64,000 nt of DNA, from assembly GCA_947683625.1 (NCBI GenBank), contig CANTUR010000067.1:1341501-1405500 (forward strand), in the 5' to 3' direction. Below the pieces are notes generated by a model. It did no database searches and had not been told where the DNA came from. It worked only from the letters and a program-made list of their open reading frames with translations. The translations under genes and the position numbers were made by a program. This stretch comes from Mallotus nudiflorus (Eukaryota > Streptophyta > Magnoliopsida > Malpighiales > Euphorbiaceae). The number at the start of each line of letters is the position of its first letter. Position 1 is the stretch's first letter. Below are positions 47,701 to 59,410 of the stretch, piece by piece.

Positions 47701-49500
47701 GTTTGCAATTCATTTTTTCTATTTTAATTTTTTTTTGTTTTGAAAAATGTAAATGAGAATTTCGGTTCTATCCTATAATATTATGTATTTATTGCATAAT
47801 ATATAAGTGGCAATTGGTCAAATCCACATATCAATTGATAAGTTAAATTAAATAGACAATAATCATAAATTAGTTACAGGAGGAAGTTTAACATGTGTAT
47901 ACATTAAGTGATAAAAACAAATGACTAAGGTCAAATAAAAACAAAATAACCAAATACAACATATGTACACTAGTCACGTACACATCATAAAAAAATAAAA
48001 AATAAAAAAGATTAAAATAAAGCTATACAACACATCAACATATACACTAGCACAAGCATTAGCCCAAGTCCATATGCTACATGTTCTGTTAAATTGAATG
48101 AAACAATCTTTTGAATAATACCAAGAAAATAGGTATATGGAATTCATTAGATGCACTTATAGTTGTTCAAAGTTTGAATAGAACTAAACGGTTTTGCAAG
48201 CAAAATGCAGACTAGTGATACCAAAAGAACCTAAATCTAACTTGAGAACTTAATTGGAGACAATCTATGGATTAAATTACTCAAATTTTTTATTCACATT
48301 CTTTATGTAGAAAGAATGGACTCATTGATTGCTTTCACAAGTTTGAATCTCTCATTGAGCTTAGAATTAAACGAAGCATCATGCACTTGCCTTGAACTTT
48401 TAGTTCACTCAACTTAAAATTAGCAGGCAAGTGACAAAAACTAATATGTAAATTGCATAACACCAAGTTAAAATTAATAACTTGCATATAAACATTTATG
48501 TCTACGTCAATAAAACCAACGATACACCATTTATTTTAATTAAAACAACATTATCGGGCCATAAAGACCACTTAAATATGTGTACTAGTCATCAAATCCA
48601 ATTTTTTCCCACTTCGGCCAACTATATGATCAAACAATACTTTTTATCTTTTTTTCTACAATAAAAAGGTGTGTTTATCATAGCTAACAAACGTTGTTTA
48701 TTGTCATTTTCATATAGTATTTACATCCATCTTGTATATCAATTAATTTATAAAAAAAATTGAAAAAAATGAAGATCTAGCTGGGTTTAAGAATATATCT
48801 AGGTTTAATACTTTTTTAATAGATTGATTTAAGAAGAAATCTTGATTTGCTTGCATTCAATAATTGTATAAAATGACGAATTTAAATGAGAATGCTTACC
48901 TTTGATTTTTTTTTTATTGTTGTTGAATTTTTTCTTCTTTTCTTGGTTGTTGAAATCTTGATTTTAATTCTTTTTTTTTTTTTTGAAATTATGGTGATAT
49001 TTGTTTTTATTGTTTTAATTTGAACAAGAGATTGATAAATGGTGGTTGATATGGGGAGGCAGAATTGAGATTGGTTTTACAAGAAATTAATGAAGGTTCA
49101 TTTTTTAATAACATCAAGGATTTTTTTGTTGGATTTTTTAAGAATGATATTTGTGTTTTTTGGAGAAGAGAATGGATTCGATTTGATTTTTTGGAGAAGA
49201 AATCAATTTTTTGGTTTGTTGATATGATGTAGAGTGATTACAAGTGAGGGAAAAGGGTGAGGGATGTGTCTTTGGGCTAAAAGAGAGGGATTGGAGCTAA
49301 GGGAAGCGTGTTTTAAGTTGAGGGAGAAGATAGGGTATGCATGTAAATAAAATTTTCCAAAGGGGCACGTGTGTAAACTTAGAAAACTTGAGGTATTTTT
49401 AATGTTTTGCCTTTGTTTGAGGGTATTTATGAAAAAACCCCTAAAAATTACAAGCATAAAATATATGGGTTCTTACATAAATATACCAAGAACTAAAAAA
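47701..49500. other. AT-rich spacer, no gene seen
   Basis: No supported ORF. At about 49240-49450 a less AT-rich stretch ending TATGAAAAAACCCCTAAAAATTA looks like one end of a DNA transposon or of a decayed 5' leader on the minus strand. The matching other end was not found. Confidence 0.45.
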
Positions 49501-50566
49501 CTTTAAAAAATATTGATGACAAAAAAAAATTTCAAACTAACTTTTCCACTCTTCTTGTAATCCTTATTTTTAGGGTTATTTTTTTTTTAACGTTTTTTTC
49601 CTTTTTACTGATTTTTTCAATTTTTTTACTTTATACTTTTTTTTTCTCAACATTTTATTTGTTCTTTTTTAAACATTTTTTTTTGTTTTATATTGTTTTC
49701 ATTTGTTTTTTTTTTCAATATTTTTTACTCAACAATTTTTCTAAAATTTTTTTTATTGTCTTCCTTTTTTTTTTCAATGTTTTTTTTGCTAAACATTTTT
49801 TTTTCAATTTTTATGATACTATTTTTTTTTCTCAATTTTTTTTGCTCAACATTTTTTTAAGGTATTGTCTTTATTTTATTCTCAATATTTTTTTTTGTCT
49901 CAATATTTTTTTATCTTAAGACTTTTTTTTTTCAAATGAATAATTATAAAAAAAATATCTTTCAATTGTTGATAAACCAAGCAATAAATAACTTCAAATA
50001 TTGTAACAATTTTGTTTATTAAAATGTCTAATGACTTTTTTTTAAAAAAAATATTTCATACTTATTAATCATCAATATGTAACAAGTTTACAATCTTTAT
50101 GATGCATTCGTAACATCAACAAAAAATCCGAAAAAAAAAATCAACAAACCAAAACAACTAGAAAAACAAAATAATAAAAATCAACAAAACTTTACAGTTG
50201 TTGATTGTTGTTGATTTTTAAATTATTTTTTATTATTAATAATAAAATTAAGATCATAAATAAAATTTTTAATTTTATTAGTATTAATGATAAAAATAAT
50301 AATTTTTTTGACATATTTCATAATTTTTTTTTGGTTGTTACTTTTTTATTTTTGACAAACATAAACAAACAAAAAACAACAAAAACAATAAAAAATTGTA
50401 GTTATTGATCTTTGTTGATTTTTGTTGTTATTTGTTGTTTTTTCAATTTTTTCATCATTAATAATGAAATTAACACCATAAATATAATTTTTACTTTTAT
50501 TAGTATCAATAATAAAAATAATAATTTATTTGATATATTTCATTTTTTTTATTATTTTTATTGAAA
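49501..50566. repeat. T-rich and duplicated low-complexity region
   Basis: 49560-49940 is T-rich. A block around TTATTAATAATAAAATTAA...TTTTATTAGTATTAATGATAAAAATAATAATTT (about 50225-50310) recurs in diverged form at about 50452-50530. No gene. Confidence 0.7.
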
Positions 50567-50819
50567 AAAATAATTATTGAATACTATGGATAATTTTAAG
50601 TTTAATTAGCTTAATTTTTATAGTCTAAATAATAATAAGTTTTAAAATTAAAAAAATATTATTTAGAATATAAAATTAGTTTGATTTCTAAATTCTAAAT
50701 AATTATGAAAATAATTATTAAAAACTATGTATAATTTTAAGTTTAATTAGCTTAATTTTTATAGTCTAAATAATAATAAGTTTTAAAATTAAAAAAATAT
50801 TATTTAGAATATAAAATTA
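50567..50819. repeat. 141-bp tandem duplication
   Basis: AATAATTATT(G/A)AA-ACTAT beginning at 50567 repeats at 50708, with the rest of the unit nearly identical (TAATTTTAAGTTTAATTAGC, ATTATTTAGAATATAAAATTA). It is close to identical, so recent. Confidence 0.9.
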
Positions 50820-52469
50820 AATTATTTAAAATATACAAATTAAATAAATACATACAATAAATCTCAATTAAAAATGCCTTAAAAATAATAAATAGGTAAA
50901 AAAATTACAGAAAAATAAAAAATGAAAAGTGAAAAAAAAGTGGAAAACGCCAAAAATAAGAAATGAAAATACAGAGCAAAAAGTGGACAAAGTTGAAAAA
51001 AACAAAAATGAAAGAACAAAAAAGGAGTAGGCCGCGAATGAAATGATGGCCTTTTTTACTAGACATTGGATGAAATTTCCTCTAAAAATATCGTTTTTAA
51101 CATCATGATGGTCAAGCTCATACGTTCTACAGAAATAATAATTTACCAAAAAGGGCTTAGTACTACTACTAGCACTTAGGCCATCTCTAGCAATAAATAT
51201 CAAAATGCAATAAATTTTATTTCATTTTTAACTCAAAAAAAATATTTTTCATGTATTTCTATCCAATACTAATATTATATTATTTAAACATTTTATATAT
51301 TATTTCCATAATTCAAATAAGATTTTAAATTTGATCACATGTGGCATATAGTCAAAGATTTTAAAAAATTTAAAGATAACAGGTAAACTTTGAGACAACC
51401 GAATAAGATTGTAAATGAATCATCAGAATCTGAGACTCATACTCCTAATTTTGCAGTTCTAGCATCTCTTGGGTTTTTAGGATTTTTAATCAATTTGGAT
51501 GCGTCTGATATAGGTGATTTTTCAACTGGATGTCCCTTTAGGATAAAAAAAAGTCAAATCGAATAGAAGAAATGAGGAATTGGATTAAAAAATGGCTGAA
51601 AAAATGGATCTTACTCTGGAAGAAAATCAACCGGTTATTGATATGCTAAAAAGGCTAACACCAATCAACACCTCTTACATTAAATGATTTTGGTGAATTT
51701 TTAAATGACATTGGTAGATCTCGCTCTGATATATTAGAATTTGAATAACTTAAACTTCATCATTGCCCATCACATAATCATTCAATAATATTAGCATCAA
51801 CAAAAAAAATGCCATCAAAGAAATTTTAACCAGCACATTCATGGAATCAAAATAACTTAGGTGAAAGTTTTGTCATTGTCACATCAAATAATCATATAAC
51901 AATAATACTAGCACATTAAAATTAAAATGTAAAAAAGCAAAGCAAAAATGATAATGAATATAGGAGATTGCCTAATCAACTTTAATCTCCATCAAAATTT
52001 TCCTTAAAAAAATATCTAGCTTTAGACAACATTTCAAAATATTAAAGTTGCAAATTTTCTCAGTTCAAAAAAAAACAGTAGCAAATTTTCTAAAATAACA
52101 AAGTTGTAAAATGTAATGTAGCTATTTGTTCTATGGCTAAAAAAAAATGTAGCTATTTGTCCCTCAGGTTCCTGGGTCTTGTGCATTAGTATACCTTTAA
52201 AAATTTATGTTTAGGATACAAGTGAAATATGTACTTCGCTTTGGTTTAAAAAAAAATCTGTAATTCACTGAAATAAAAAAAATTATTACATTAATAAAAA
52301 ATTAATGAGGAAAATCCTAAGGAGCCTTCCTAAGTTTTATACATTTTCCAACCCTCAAATATATTTAAATATAAATTAATACTTGTAGTTTAAGTATTTC
52401 AGTATCATTAATTTATGATTTTTTTTTTTTTGAAATCTCAGTATTCTATTTTATATTTATAACATTTAA
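50820..52469. other. AT-rich spacer, possible decayed transposon
   Basis: AGGCCATCTCTAGCAATAAAT at about 51178 resembles a terminal repeat of a short DNA transposon next to a TTA. A weak coding relic (TGGATGTCCCTTTAGG, then MAEKMDLTLEENQ) lies at about 51520-51640. Nothing intact. Confidence 0.35.
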
Positions 52470-53630
52470 GTAATCAAATTGTAATACATTTATTGATAAA
52501 ACCCATATTGAAATCTTTAAACTTATCGACTTTTTGTTTTTAGATTCTTAAAGTTTCATTTTATATATTTAGACCTTTAAACTTTACGGATTTGAAGTTT
52601 TAAACCTTTATATCAATTTTTAACATAAATTATTTCATTTTAGTTCCTAAAGTTTTATATTTTTAACATTCATACCATTTTTTAACACTTATATCACTTT
52701 TAAAAAATTTTCACAGGTAAAAAATAAATTTACTTATTTTAATTTCTAATATTTTAAATTATTATATATATATTTAAATAATTTTAAATTTTAAAAATAA
52801 ACAAACAAATTAATGCTATTATGCTAAATTTTTAAAAAAATTATAATAATACTGTTGTTTTTAACAATATTTAAAATTATTGTGAATAAATTTTTATAAT
52901 ATAATTTTTTTTACATGTACCTAAAAGCATGACAAAAAAATTGAAAGTTAAAATAATAGTTATAAAAAGTTTGAATTTGTTGAAAAATCTATTACCATTT
53001 TTTGCTAATGTACATATATGTATTAATATCTACTATTTATAAAAGTTATATTATAAAAAATAATTCACAATAATTTAATTAAAATTTTGTACAAAAAAGT
53101 AAAAAATGGACTAAAAATTTAGATTTAAATTTTGCAGAATTATAAAATATTTTTTTATCATAATCTATTTTAATTATGATATTTTTTTTCATCATAATAT
53201 TTTATTTTGAACATATAATGTTTTATTTTGAAAAATAGTAATTTTATTATAATTTTTTATTTTAATATTAACTTATTTATTTATTTTTAAAATTTAAAAT
53301 TATTTAAAAATATATATAAATTTATGTTTTTAATTTAAAATATTAAAAATTAAAATAAGTAAATTTATTTTTCACTGATAAAAAAATATTAAAAGTAATA
53401 TAAGTGTTAAAAGATAAAAAAAATAGTATGAATGTTAGAAATATAACTTTAAGGACTAAAAGAAAATAATTTTTATTAAAAAATTAATAAAAGGATTTAA
53501 AATTTCAAATATGTAAAATTCAAATGTCTAAATATATAAAATAAAATTTTACGAGTTTAAAGCTAAAAAATCGATAAATTTAAGGAGCTCAATATAAATT
53601 TTGCCATAATTTATTACAATTTTACTACTA
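52470..53630. mobile_element. Foldback / long-TIR non-autonomous element, about 1.16 kb
   Basis: The left arm (about 52470-52795) and the reverse complement of the right arm (about 53285-53630) align throughout: TATATTTAGAC, TTAGTCCTTAAAGTT / TTAGTTCCTAAAGTT, AAAAAATAAATTTACTTATTTTAATTT and AATAATTTTAAATTTTAAAAA occur in both. The arms are about 320 bp each, with an AT-rich core of about 490 bp. No ORF. The ends are AGTA-T-AAATTGTAATA. No clear target duplication read. Confidence 0.75.
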
Positions 53631-54292
53631 TGAGAGATTAGGCTAAATTTAATGGACTATAGATAATAAAAATAAATGACAAGTACAAAAAAGGTCTACC
53701 TAATGGACGTTTTGTAATTATTGGTCAATTTTTTTTTTTAATATTTAAGAATATTTCTAAACATAAATACCCCTGTTATTTCTGTACAGATTCTAACAAG
53801 AGACAAACTGTAAAAAAACAAAAAGATATTACAGACTGCAGCACCACAACCACTAAGATCCTTGATAATAGGCATGTCATGACCACAAAGACCTTTTTTT
53901 TTTTAGATCAGAAACAAGCTAATATTTATTGTTTTTTTTTTTTTTTGAAAAAAAATATACTGATCTATATTTAGTTCTGAAGAATCTGACATATGTTCAT
54001 AGATCAAATTGGCAAACTCTACATGAAACTGAATTTGGATGATGTGAATACTACATTCCAAGATAAAATAACAAGAGTGAACAAATTCATCTGCTGCTCA
54101 CTTTCTTAAGGCTCTAGAAAAAAATCATAGAGCAAAAGGCGGAGACTGCACAGAATCATACCTTCGCATCCTTCATTTTCTGCTTCATCTTATCTCACAA
54201 AATCAAGAGCCCCATACTTCATTTCAGATGGCAATGGAGGGTCCATGCTCCTTCAAAATGAAACAAAAAACCTCCGTCTAATTTTCCAAATA
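53631..54292 (-). other. Likely 3' untranslated region and downstream spacer of the MOCOS-like gene
   Basis: About 53960-54292 is less AT-rich than the spacer to its left, consistent with a 3' UTR on the minus strand after the TAG at 54293. No canonical AATAAA is obvious. 53631-53950 shows nothing. Confidence 0.4.
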
Positions 54293-57100
54293 CTACTGCA
54301 TTTCTGAATCCTCAGGCACTGTTGATAATTTTTCATCTTCCACAAATGATGGATTAAGAAACTTTGCGACAAATGCCCACATCTTATAGACATCCTCAAA
54401 ATTTGTCAGAAATCCAAGAGATGCAGTGACAACCTCCACTCGGTAAAACACATTTTTACCATCTTGGCGGGCACTAGACATTGGCTTGCATAATGCAGTA
54501 TCTTCAAGATCCAATCCCCCACCACGTTGTTTTGGGCTGTCTACTATCTTTACATGGTTCAGAATGCCAACACCTAGAGATATACCATTTTTATCGGCCA
54601 ACTTCTGAACAACTTCTGGATGAATTAGTTTTCCTCCATTGTACTGTCTCACATTGAAAGCTATAGCAGCACCTCTTTCATATTTGATTTTAGGGCCATA
54701 TATCTGCACGACATGCACACCAGCTCCATCAGAGGAAGGAAAACGAAGTTGCAGTAGGGAGGTAACAAGCCAGTTGATGAGATAACGAAGTCTAAGGGTA
54801 GTTTTGTTTAGTCCCAAAAGATTGATGTGATCCAGATGCCGACAAATTATCTCTGGTTCTCTCCTTCCCCACTCTTGTTCATCATCAAACTCCCCATCAC
54901 TCATGGACTCCTCATCACCGAAAGTGGTTAAAGATGTTTCCCCATGCTCCAAGTGACTAACGTTCTCCCTGCAGTTGTCTTCCATGCTGAAAGATACCCT
55001 TCGACTTGTGCCAGCAACTCGATCTCTCTCTTCCAAACCGAAGAACCTACCTCTTTCCCTCCTCCCCAACAATCTAAAATCACCTTCTGTCTCCCTCCTT
55101 ATAGCACTTTCTTTAGCTTGGCTAATTTCAGATGTTGAGACACCTTCACGGTTATAATGCCGACCATCAGAAATGCATTTCTCAGGTCTAAAATCGTTTG
55201 TAGATCTTAATAACTTTGAGTCGCCCAGTATTGACCTGCCCCTATCCTCAATACCCTTTTCAATCTTCCTACCACACTCTGAATTGACATGTTGTTCTCC
55301 ATTGCTGAGGGTATGTTCAGCTTCGGTAAATTGTTCCTCTTCAGGGATTCCCTTGGCATGGTCAAGCTCCTGTGACATTGATAATACAGCTGCATCAAAA
55401 GACAAAACGGTATCTTCATGGGTTTTGAGATGATCATCATCATATATTGGACTCCTAAACATTCTTGATGCTGGCCTTGTTTTATGATTCCTCTTCCATG
55501 GAAACAAGTAAGGTGGTAACGGAGAACCAGTCTTCTGTTTGATAAATTGCCCAGAATGATCAGATCCTAATGGACTCTGACCCAAATCAATCCAATATGA
55601 ATTATCAGATGAATCATCCTCACTGAAGATTGGACTTCTCATAACCTCCCCAATTGAAATGCTCTCAACTTCCTCAAATATGGTGCTTCCCCCATCCCTA
55701 TCTGAGCTGTTATCATTTTCCATCTCAGTTTCAAAGGTATCCCTGACCTGGTTGGAAGTGAATACACCGGAAAAGGCAGGCAACTGTGAACCCTCACGTG
55801 TTTCTGGTGCTGTTTCTGGATCACCATTCATGGCATCATCCTCCAGTCCAGGAAAAACATCAAGACCATCCACAGAATCACCCAAATACTGAGGTAAAAC
55901 AGGAAGAATCCTCACCATTCCTGACCCAGTACGGCCACTCTCACTTTGCAGGCTTGCCATAACAGACTTCTTGATCAATAGACATCCAAAACCAGTTGGG
56001 TCAGAGCCAAACACTCTATAGAATGATGTGATAATAAAATCTGGCCTAAACAAGGAAAGCCCTAGGGAATCCATATCCTTGGGACCTAATGCACCAGCAT
56101 CTAACAGCACATGCCAATTATTTTGCTGAGCAAGTGCCATCCACTGGTAAGAATACTTGGCCCCAGTTACTCTAGAATGAACAGGAAACACGAAAAGCCC
56201 GGCAGCAGAATCCTTCTTCCTCTTCTTCTTATTAGAAATCTGCTTCCTCAGCTCGGCAGAGCACAGTTTTAATGTAGGCCACTTAAACCAAGCACTATAA
56301 ATCTTAGCACCCTTCTCCTTAGCGCATTGAGCCATCCAATTAACAGACTGACTCTCGTGATCAAACATGGTCAACAGCTTCTTATTTGTATGAAATGGAT
56401 AAGACTCAGCAAGCAATCTAAACGCAGACCCTCTACTAACAGTAAAAACAAGGCCATATTCATTTTCAGGAATGTTCAAATAGTCAACTATCTTGCTCTT
56501 TATATCATGCTCTGTAGTACCAACTTCAGCACCGCCATAGAGAGCATGATTACTCAAATTTGCAGTAATTTCATGTAAAGTAAATGCAGATGATTCCCAG
56601 TACTGCTGAGTTTGTAGATAAGAAAACAGCCCAAAGCCACAGTAATCAAGGCATACCTTTGAAAAGAGCTCCGATAGCTGCCCATACTCTGAAACTCTCA
56701 ACTGATCAATCTTTTCTGTGGATTCAAACTTAGGGTACATAGTGAGAAACTTAGAGAAGGCATCATTGAGGTCAGGTATTGAGTCCTCAGTGCAAAATAT
56801 TCTCTCTGCAGCTAGGGCAGTAGCACGCAAGAACTCTTTCTGGGCATGAAGCCTAGCAAGAGATCTTGACCTCCCAATGGCATTTCTTTCCTGATTTGGA
56901 GACGACTCGGCAGCATCAATGTCTTTAGATTTTACAAGTGACCCATCTTCAGATGCTTCCTCAAGAGCCTCCCTGAGCTTATTCTCCTGCAACTGACGGA
57001 GCACAGTTGGGCCCGAGCCAGAACCGTCTTTTCTTCTGTCCTTCTTGTCCATCATTAAAGAAGCACAGTGAGTTATTGTCTTCCATATTAAGAGATGCAT
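54293..57100 (-). CDS. MOCOS-like PLP-fold protein (aminotransferase class V family), 935 aa, single exon
   Basis: Intact intronless ORF. The start is placed at ATG 57100 (MHLLIWKTITHCASLMMDK), which matches the N-terminus of the plant family as I remember it; an in-frame ATG at 57181 would add 27 residues. Order (935-aa numbering): a charged N-terminus (LREALEEASEDGSL, about 43-55), the class V fold at about 130-390 with NHALYGGAEVGTTEHDIKSKI, DHESQSVNWM and LLDAGALGPKDM (Asp at 334), then TSFYRVFGSDPTGFG (about 358-372). An acidic, Ser-rich, probably disordered linker (about 410-740) and a conserved C-terminal part (about 748-915, EPEIICRHLDHINLLGL; FYRVEVVTASLGFLTNFEDV) follow. In Mo-cofactor sulfurases the SFYK Lys holds PLP; here it is Arg (residue 362), and the MOSC domain is absent. 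It is therefore probably not a cofactor sulfurase and may not form a Schiff base. Arabidopsis has a small set of such proteins with no settled function. Expression of the locus looks plausible. Confidence 0.93.
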   Translation of the reverse strand: MHLLIWKTITHCASLMMDKKDRRKDGSGSGPTVLRQLQENKLREALEEASEDGSLVKSKDIDAAESSPNQERNAIGRSRSLARLHAQKEFLRATALAAERIFCTEDSIPDLNDAFSKFLTMYPKFESTEKIDQLRVSEYGQLSELFSKVCLDYCGFGLFSYLQTQQYWESSAFTLHEITANLSNHALYGGAEVGTTEHDIKSKIVDYLNIPENEYGLVFTVSRGSAFRLLAESYPFHTNKKLLTMFDHESQSVNWMAQCAKEKGAKIYSAWFKWPTLKLCSAELRKQISNKKKRKKDSAAGLFVFPVHSRVTGAKYSYQWMALAQQNNWHVLLDAGALGPKDMDSLGLSLFRPDFIITSFYRVFGSDPTGFGCLLIKKSVMASLQSESGRTGSGMVRILPVLPQYLGDSVDGLDVFPGLEDDAMNGDPETAPETREGSQLPAFSGVFTSNQVRDTFETEMENDNSSDRDGGSTIFEEVESISIGEVMRSPIFSEDDSSDNSYWIDLGQSPLGSDHSGQFIKQKTGSPLPPYLFPWKRNHKTRPASRMFRSPIYDDDHLKTHEDTVLSFDAAVLSMSQELDHAKGIPEEEQFTEAEHTLSNGEQHVNSECGRKIEKGIEDRGRSILGDSKLLRSTNDFRPEKCISDGRHYNREGVSTSEISQAKESAIRRETEGDFRLLGRRERGRFFGLEERDRVAGTSRRVSFSMEDNCRENVSHLEHGETSLTTFGDEESMSDGEFDDEQEWGRREPEIICRHLDHINLLGLNKTTLRLRYLINWLVTSLLQLRFPSSDGAGVHVVQIYGPKIKYERGAAIAFNVRQYNGGKLIHPEVVQKLADKNGISLGVGILNHVKIVDSPKQRGGGLDLEDTALCKPMSSARQDGKNVFYRVEVVTASLGFLTNFEDVYKMWAFVAKFLNPSFVEDEKLSTVPEDSEMQ

Positions 57101-57462
57101 GAAGACCGCTTCTTCCTGTTCTTGCTCTCGCTCTCGCACACAACCAAAGAAACAAGAACAGCTACCCAATTTCAAATTCAAAAGCCAAAAAAAAATCCCT
57201 TGTCAAGAGGAGAAGCAGAGCGACATCACAGACTTTGGTTCTTCAGAAAAAAAAAAAAAAAAACCCAATTCGCTACTCCCCATAACATTTCACGATCTCG
57301 GTATTCCAGATCGCCGGTCGTTAGCGCTCCAGATCGCGACGGTGGGTCGCCAAAAATATAGATCCGCAGGCTTTCTTCACAGCAAGGCAAGGCAAGGCAA
57401 GAACCCAACAAAATAACAGGGAAAGACGAGAAAATAGTCGAGGAAGCAGAAGACGAAAACAA
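57101..57462 (-). other. 5' leader of MOCOS-like gene, with upstream ORFs
   Basis: On the minus strand the leader contains an ATG at 57462 opening a 78-codon frame that ends at 57226, and an in-frame ATG at 57181, 27 codons before the chosen start. A 17-T run and a (GCCTT)n repeat at about 57384-57403 lie within it. The upstream ORF would end before the main start and could lower translation if transcription begins above 57462. Confidence 0.5.
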
Positions 57463-57477
57463 AAAATAGCGATGCTG

Positions 57478-57485
57478 TATATTTA
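57478..57485 (-). promoter_or_regulatory. Candidate TATA box of MOCOS-like gene
   Basis: The minus strand reads CCTAAATATACAGC. A start site about 30 bases downstream (near 57450) would give a leader of about 350 nt. A direct repeat GGTGACC-GGTGACC lies just upstream at about 57511-57524. A plausible but unproven promoter. Confidence 0.45.
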
Positions 57486-57539
57486 GGAAAGTCTACTGCT
57501 CTCTCTTGGAGGTGACCGGTGACCACAAATAAAGCTGTT

Positions 57540-58768
57540 CCAGAAGTTAGCTCTGCCTGCGTGTGGCTTTTCCCTTTGAAATAAAACTCGATTTGATCCC
57601 TGAACTTTTTTTGAAGGTCAATGTAGCTCCTTCTGACTTTTTCAATAATTAAGAAAACAAAAATTATGCCAAAAAATGGTCTACATCTAAGATAATCATA
57701 TTAATATTTAAAAATTAATAAAAGAACTACAAAATTTTTTAAATTACAAGCTAAGATGTGCTCAAGTTCAACTATTTATTTTATTAGATTTAGTATCTTT
57801 TGATACTTTAAGTTTAATATAAGAGGCAAACCATTTATCATAACACTAAAATATTTCTTTATTAATGTATGTGTTAAAAAAATCATAATCACATCTTGAA
57901 GTTGAATAGTATTTTTTTTATATATATATATACACACATTTTTAATGAGATTCCAAACAATGAACAAAATTAAACAATAATATTCCAAGTTGATCTTCTC
58001 ATTTATAAATATAATGAAGCTTTTGTTTTCTGTTTTATTATATCTCATGGTGATGAGCATTGACCTTCTCCAAATATTGGTAAGCTCAAAAAACACCTAC
58101 CACCTACTCCTAAAAACAAGATCACATTTGGCCCAGTCTTAGTAAATAGCCAACCACCATGAAACTTGATGGACTTTAGCTGACAATGTCTATTTAATAT
58201 AAAAATAAATAATTCTCATATAATATGCAAATCTCCCTATAATTAGAGGGAGAGAAGGTTTGGACTTTAGTTGGACAGAATACATCTTTTAGCTGATTAT
58301 TTGACTTCACCCAAGCTTTTTTTTTTTTTTTTTTCTTTTCCCTTAGTGGGTCCCATACAGCACATACATTATATAAAAATATTATACCGTAAAAATAGGA
58401 CAAATTATTAACTAAAAATTTGATCAATACACTATTTTCAACACTTTATTATGCAAAAAAGAGATTTCTCTTCTTTTCCTCTCATTGCACACAGTTTACT
58501 AATTTTGTATATTTTCAATATCTTTGTTCTACAGGGGATGATTACTGGTTTCAACCGGTAATTGTCTCTCACTTCTATATATTTTACTACTTGTTTTGTT
58601 CTTCTCATAGACTATAGCTATAATAATGGAGATAGCTATCAATATGTTGTTGTTAATAGTCTTTTTATGTAAATAGATTTCTACTCTCCGATATGCTTTT
58701 TACCTACAACAAGGGAAGATAATCTCATATCTAATGGAAACCCTCGTTTGAAGCTGCTTTTCCTTTGC
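57540..58768. other. AT-rich spacer upstream of the gene
   Basis: No gene supported. A TATATATATATACACACA stretch is at about 57919 and a run of about 20 T at 58315. Confidence 0.6.
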
Positions 58769-58776
58769 CTGAACAC

Positions 58777-59410
58777 TAGGCCTAGCTTCGGGCTGCCCGA
58801 TTCGAAATTGATTCAATCAAAATTAGATTGAACTGACTTTAAACTATAGAAAGATCAGTTTATAATCGATTTTTCCTTAGATGGAATCATAAACTGACAG
58901 TTTCAAATCGGTATTTTCAATATATATATTGAAATATATATATTGAAAATACCGATTTGAAACTGTCAGTTTATGATTCCATCTAAGAAAAAACCGATTA
59001 TATATATATATATATTGTAAAATTTTTTATTGCAACCAATATTATTTACAAACTAAATAAAATAATTTATTTTTATTTTTTTGAATTTTTTATCAAAAAT
59101 TAATTAATCAATTTATTTTAAATAAACTAGTCAAAATAAAGTATATTTTTTATTTTTAATATTTTATTTTTAACTAAAAAATAACTTATTAAAATGTCAT
59201 AATAAATTTTTATTTCACCTTTATACCATTAAAAAATTGATACCAAATCGAATCGATTCAAACTAAAACTAATATGTTTGAACTAAAATTGGCCAATTTG
59301 ATCCAAAACCGGCTCTATTCCTAATTCCAATATGGTTCCATTAACTTTGAAACCGTAAATTGCCGGTTTATGAACTGGAATTAGTGATTCATTAACCGTG
59401 GCCAGGCCTA
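58777..59410. mobile_element. hAT-like non-autonomous element, 634 bp
   Basis: Ends are TAGGCCTAGC on the left and the reverse complement of TAGGCCTGGC on the right. They are flanked by 8-bp sequences CTGAACAC (58769-58776) and CTAAGCAC (59411-59418), 6 of 8 identical, the duplication length expected for hAT. Short ATTGATTCAATC / GAATCGATTCAA repeats occur inside. No transposase. It contains the large palindrome below. Confidence 0.62.
58861..59004. repeat. Near-perfect 144-bp palindrome
   Basis: The two arms of about 70 bp (TATAATCG...GATGGAATCATAAACTGAC... and its reverse complement) differ at only two or three positions and meet at an (AT)-rich centre near 58932. As RNA it would form one long hairpin. 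Confidence 0.93.

Noticed and set aside
50868..51203. 111-codon minus-strand frame, Phe-rich
   Set aside because: A-rich on the plus strand; the protein is compositionally biased and unsupported.
55207..55443. Alternative-frame ORFs inside the MOCOS-like gene
   Set aside because: Shadows of the real reading frame in its acidic linker.
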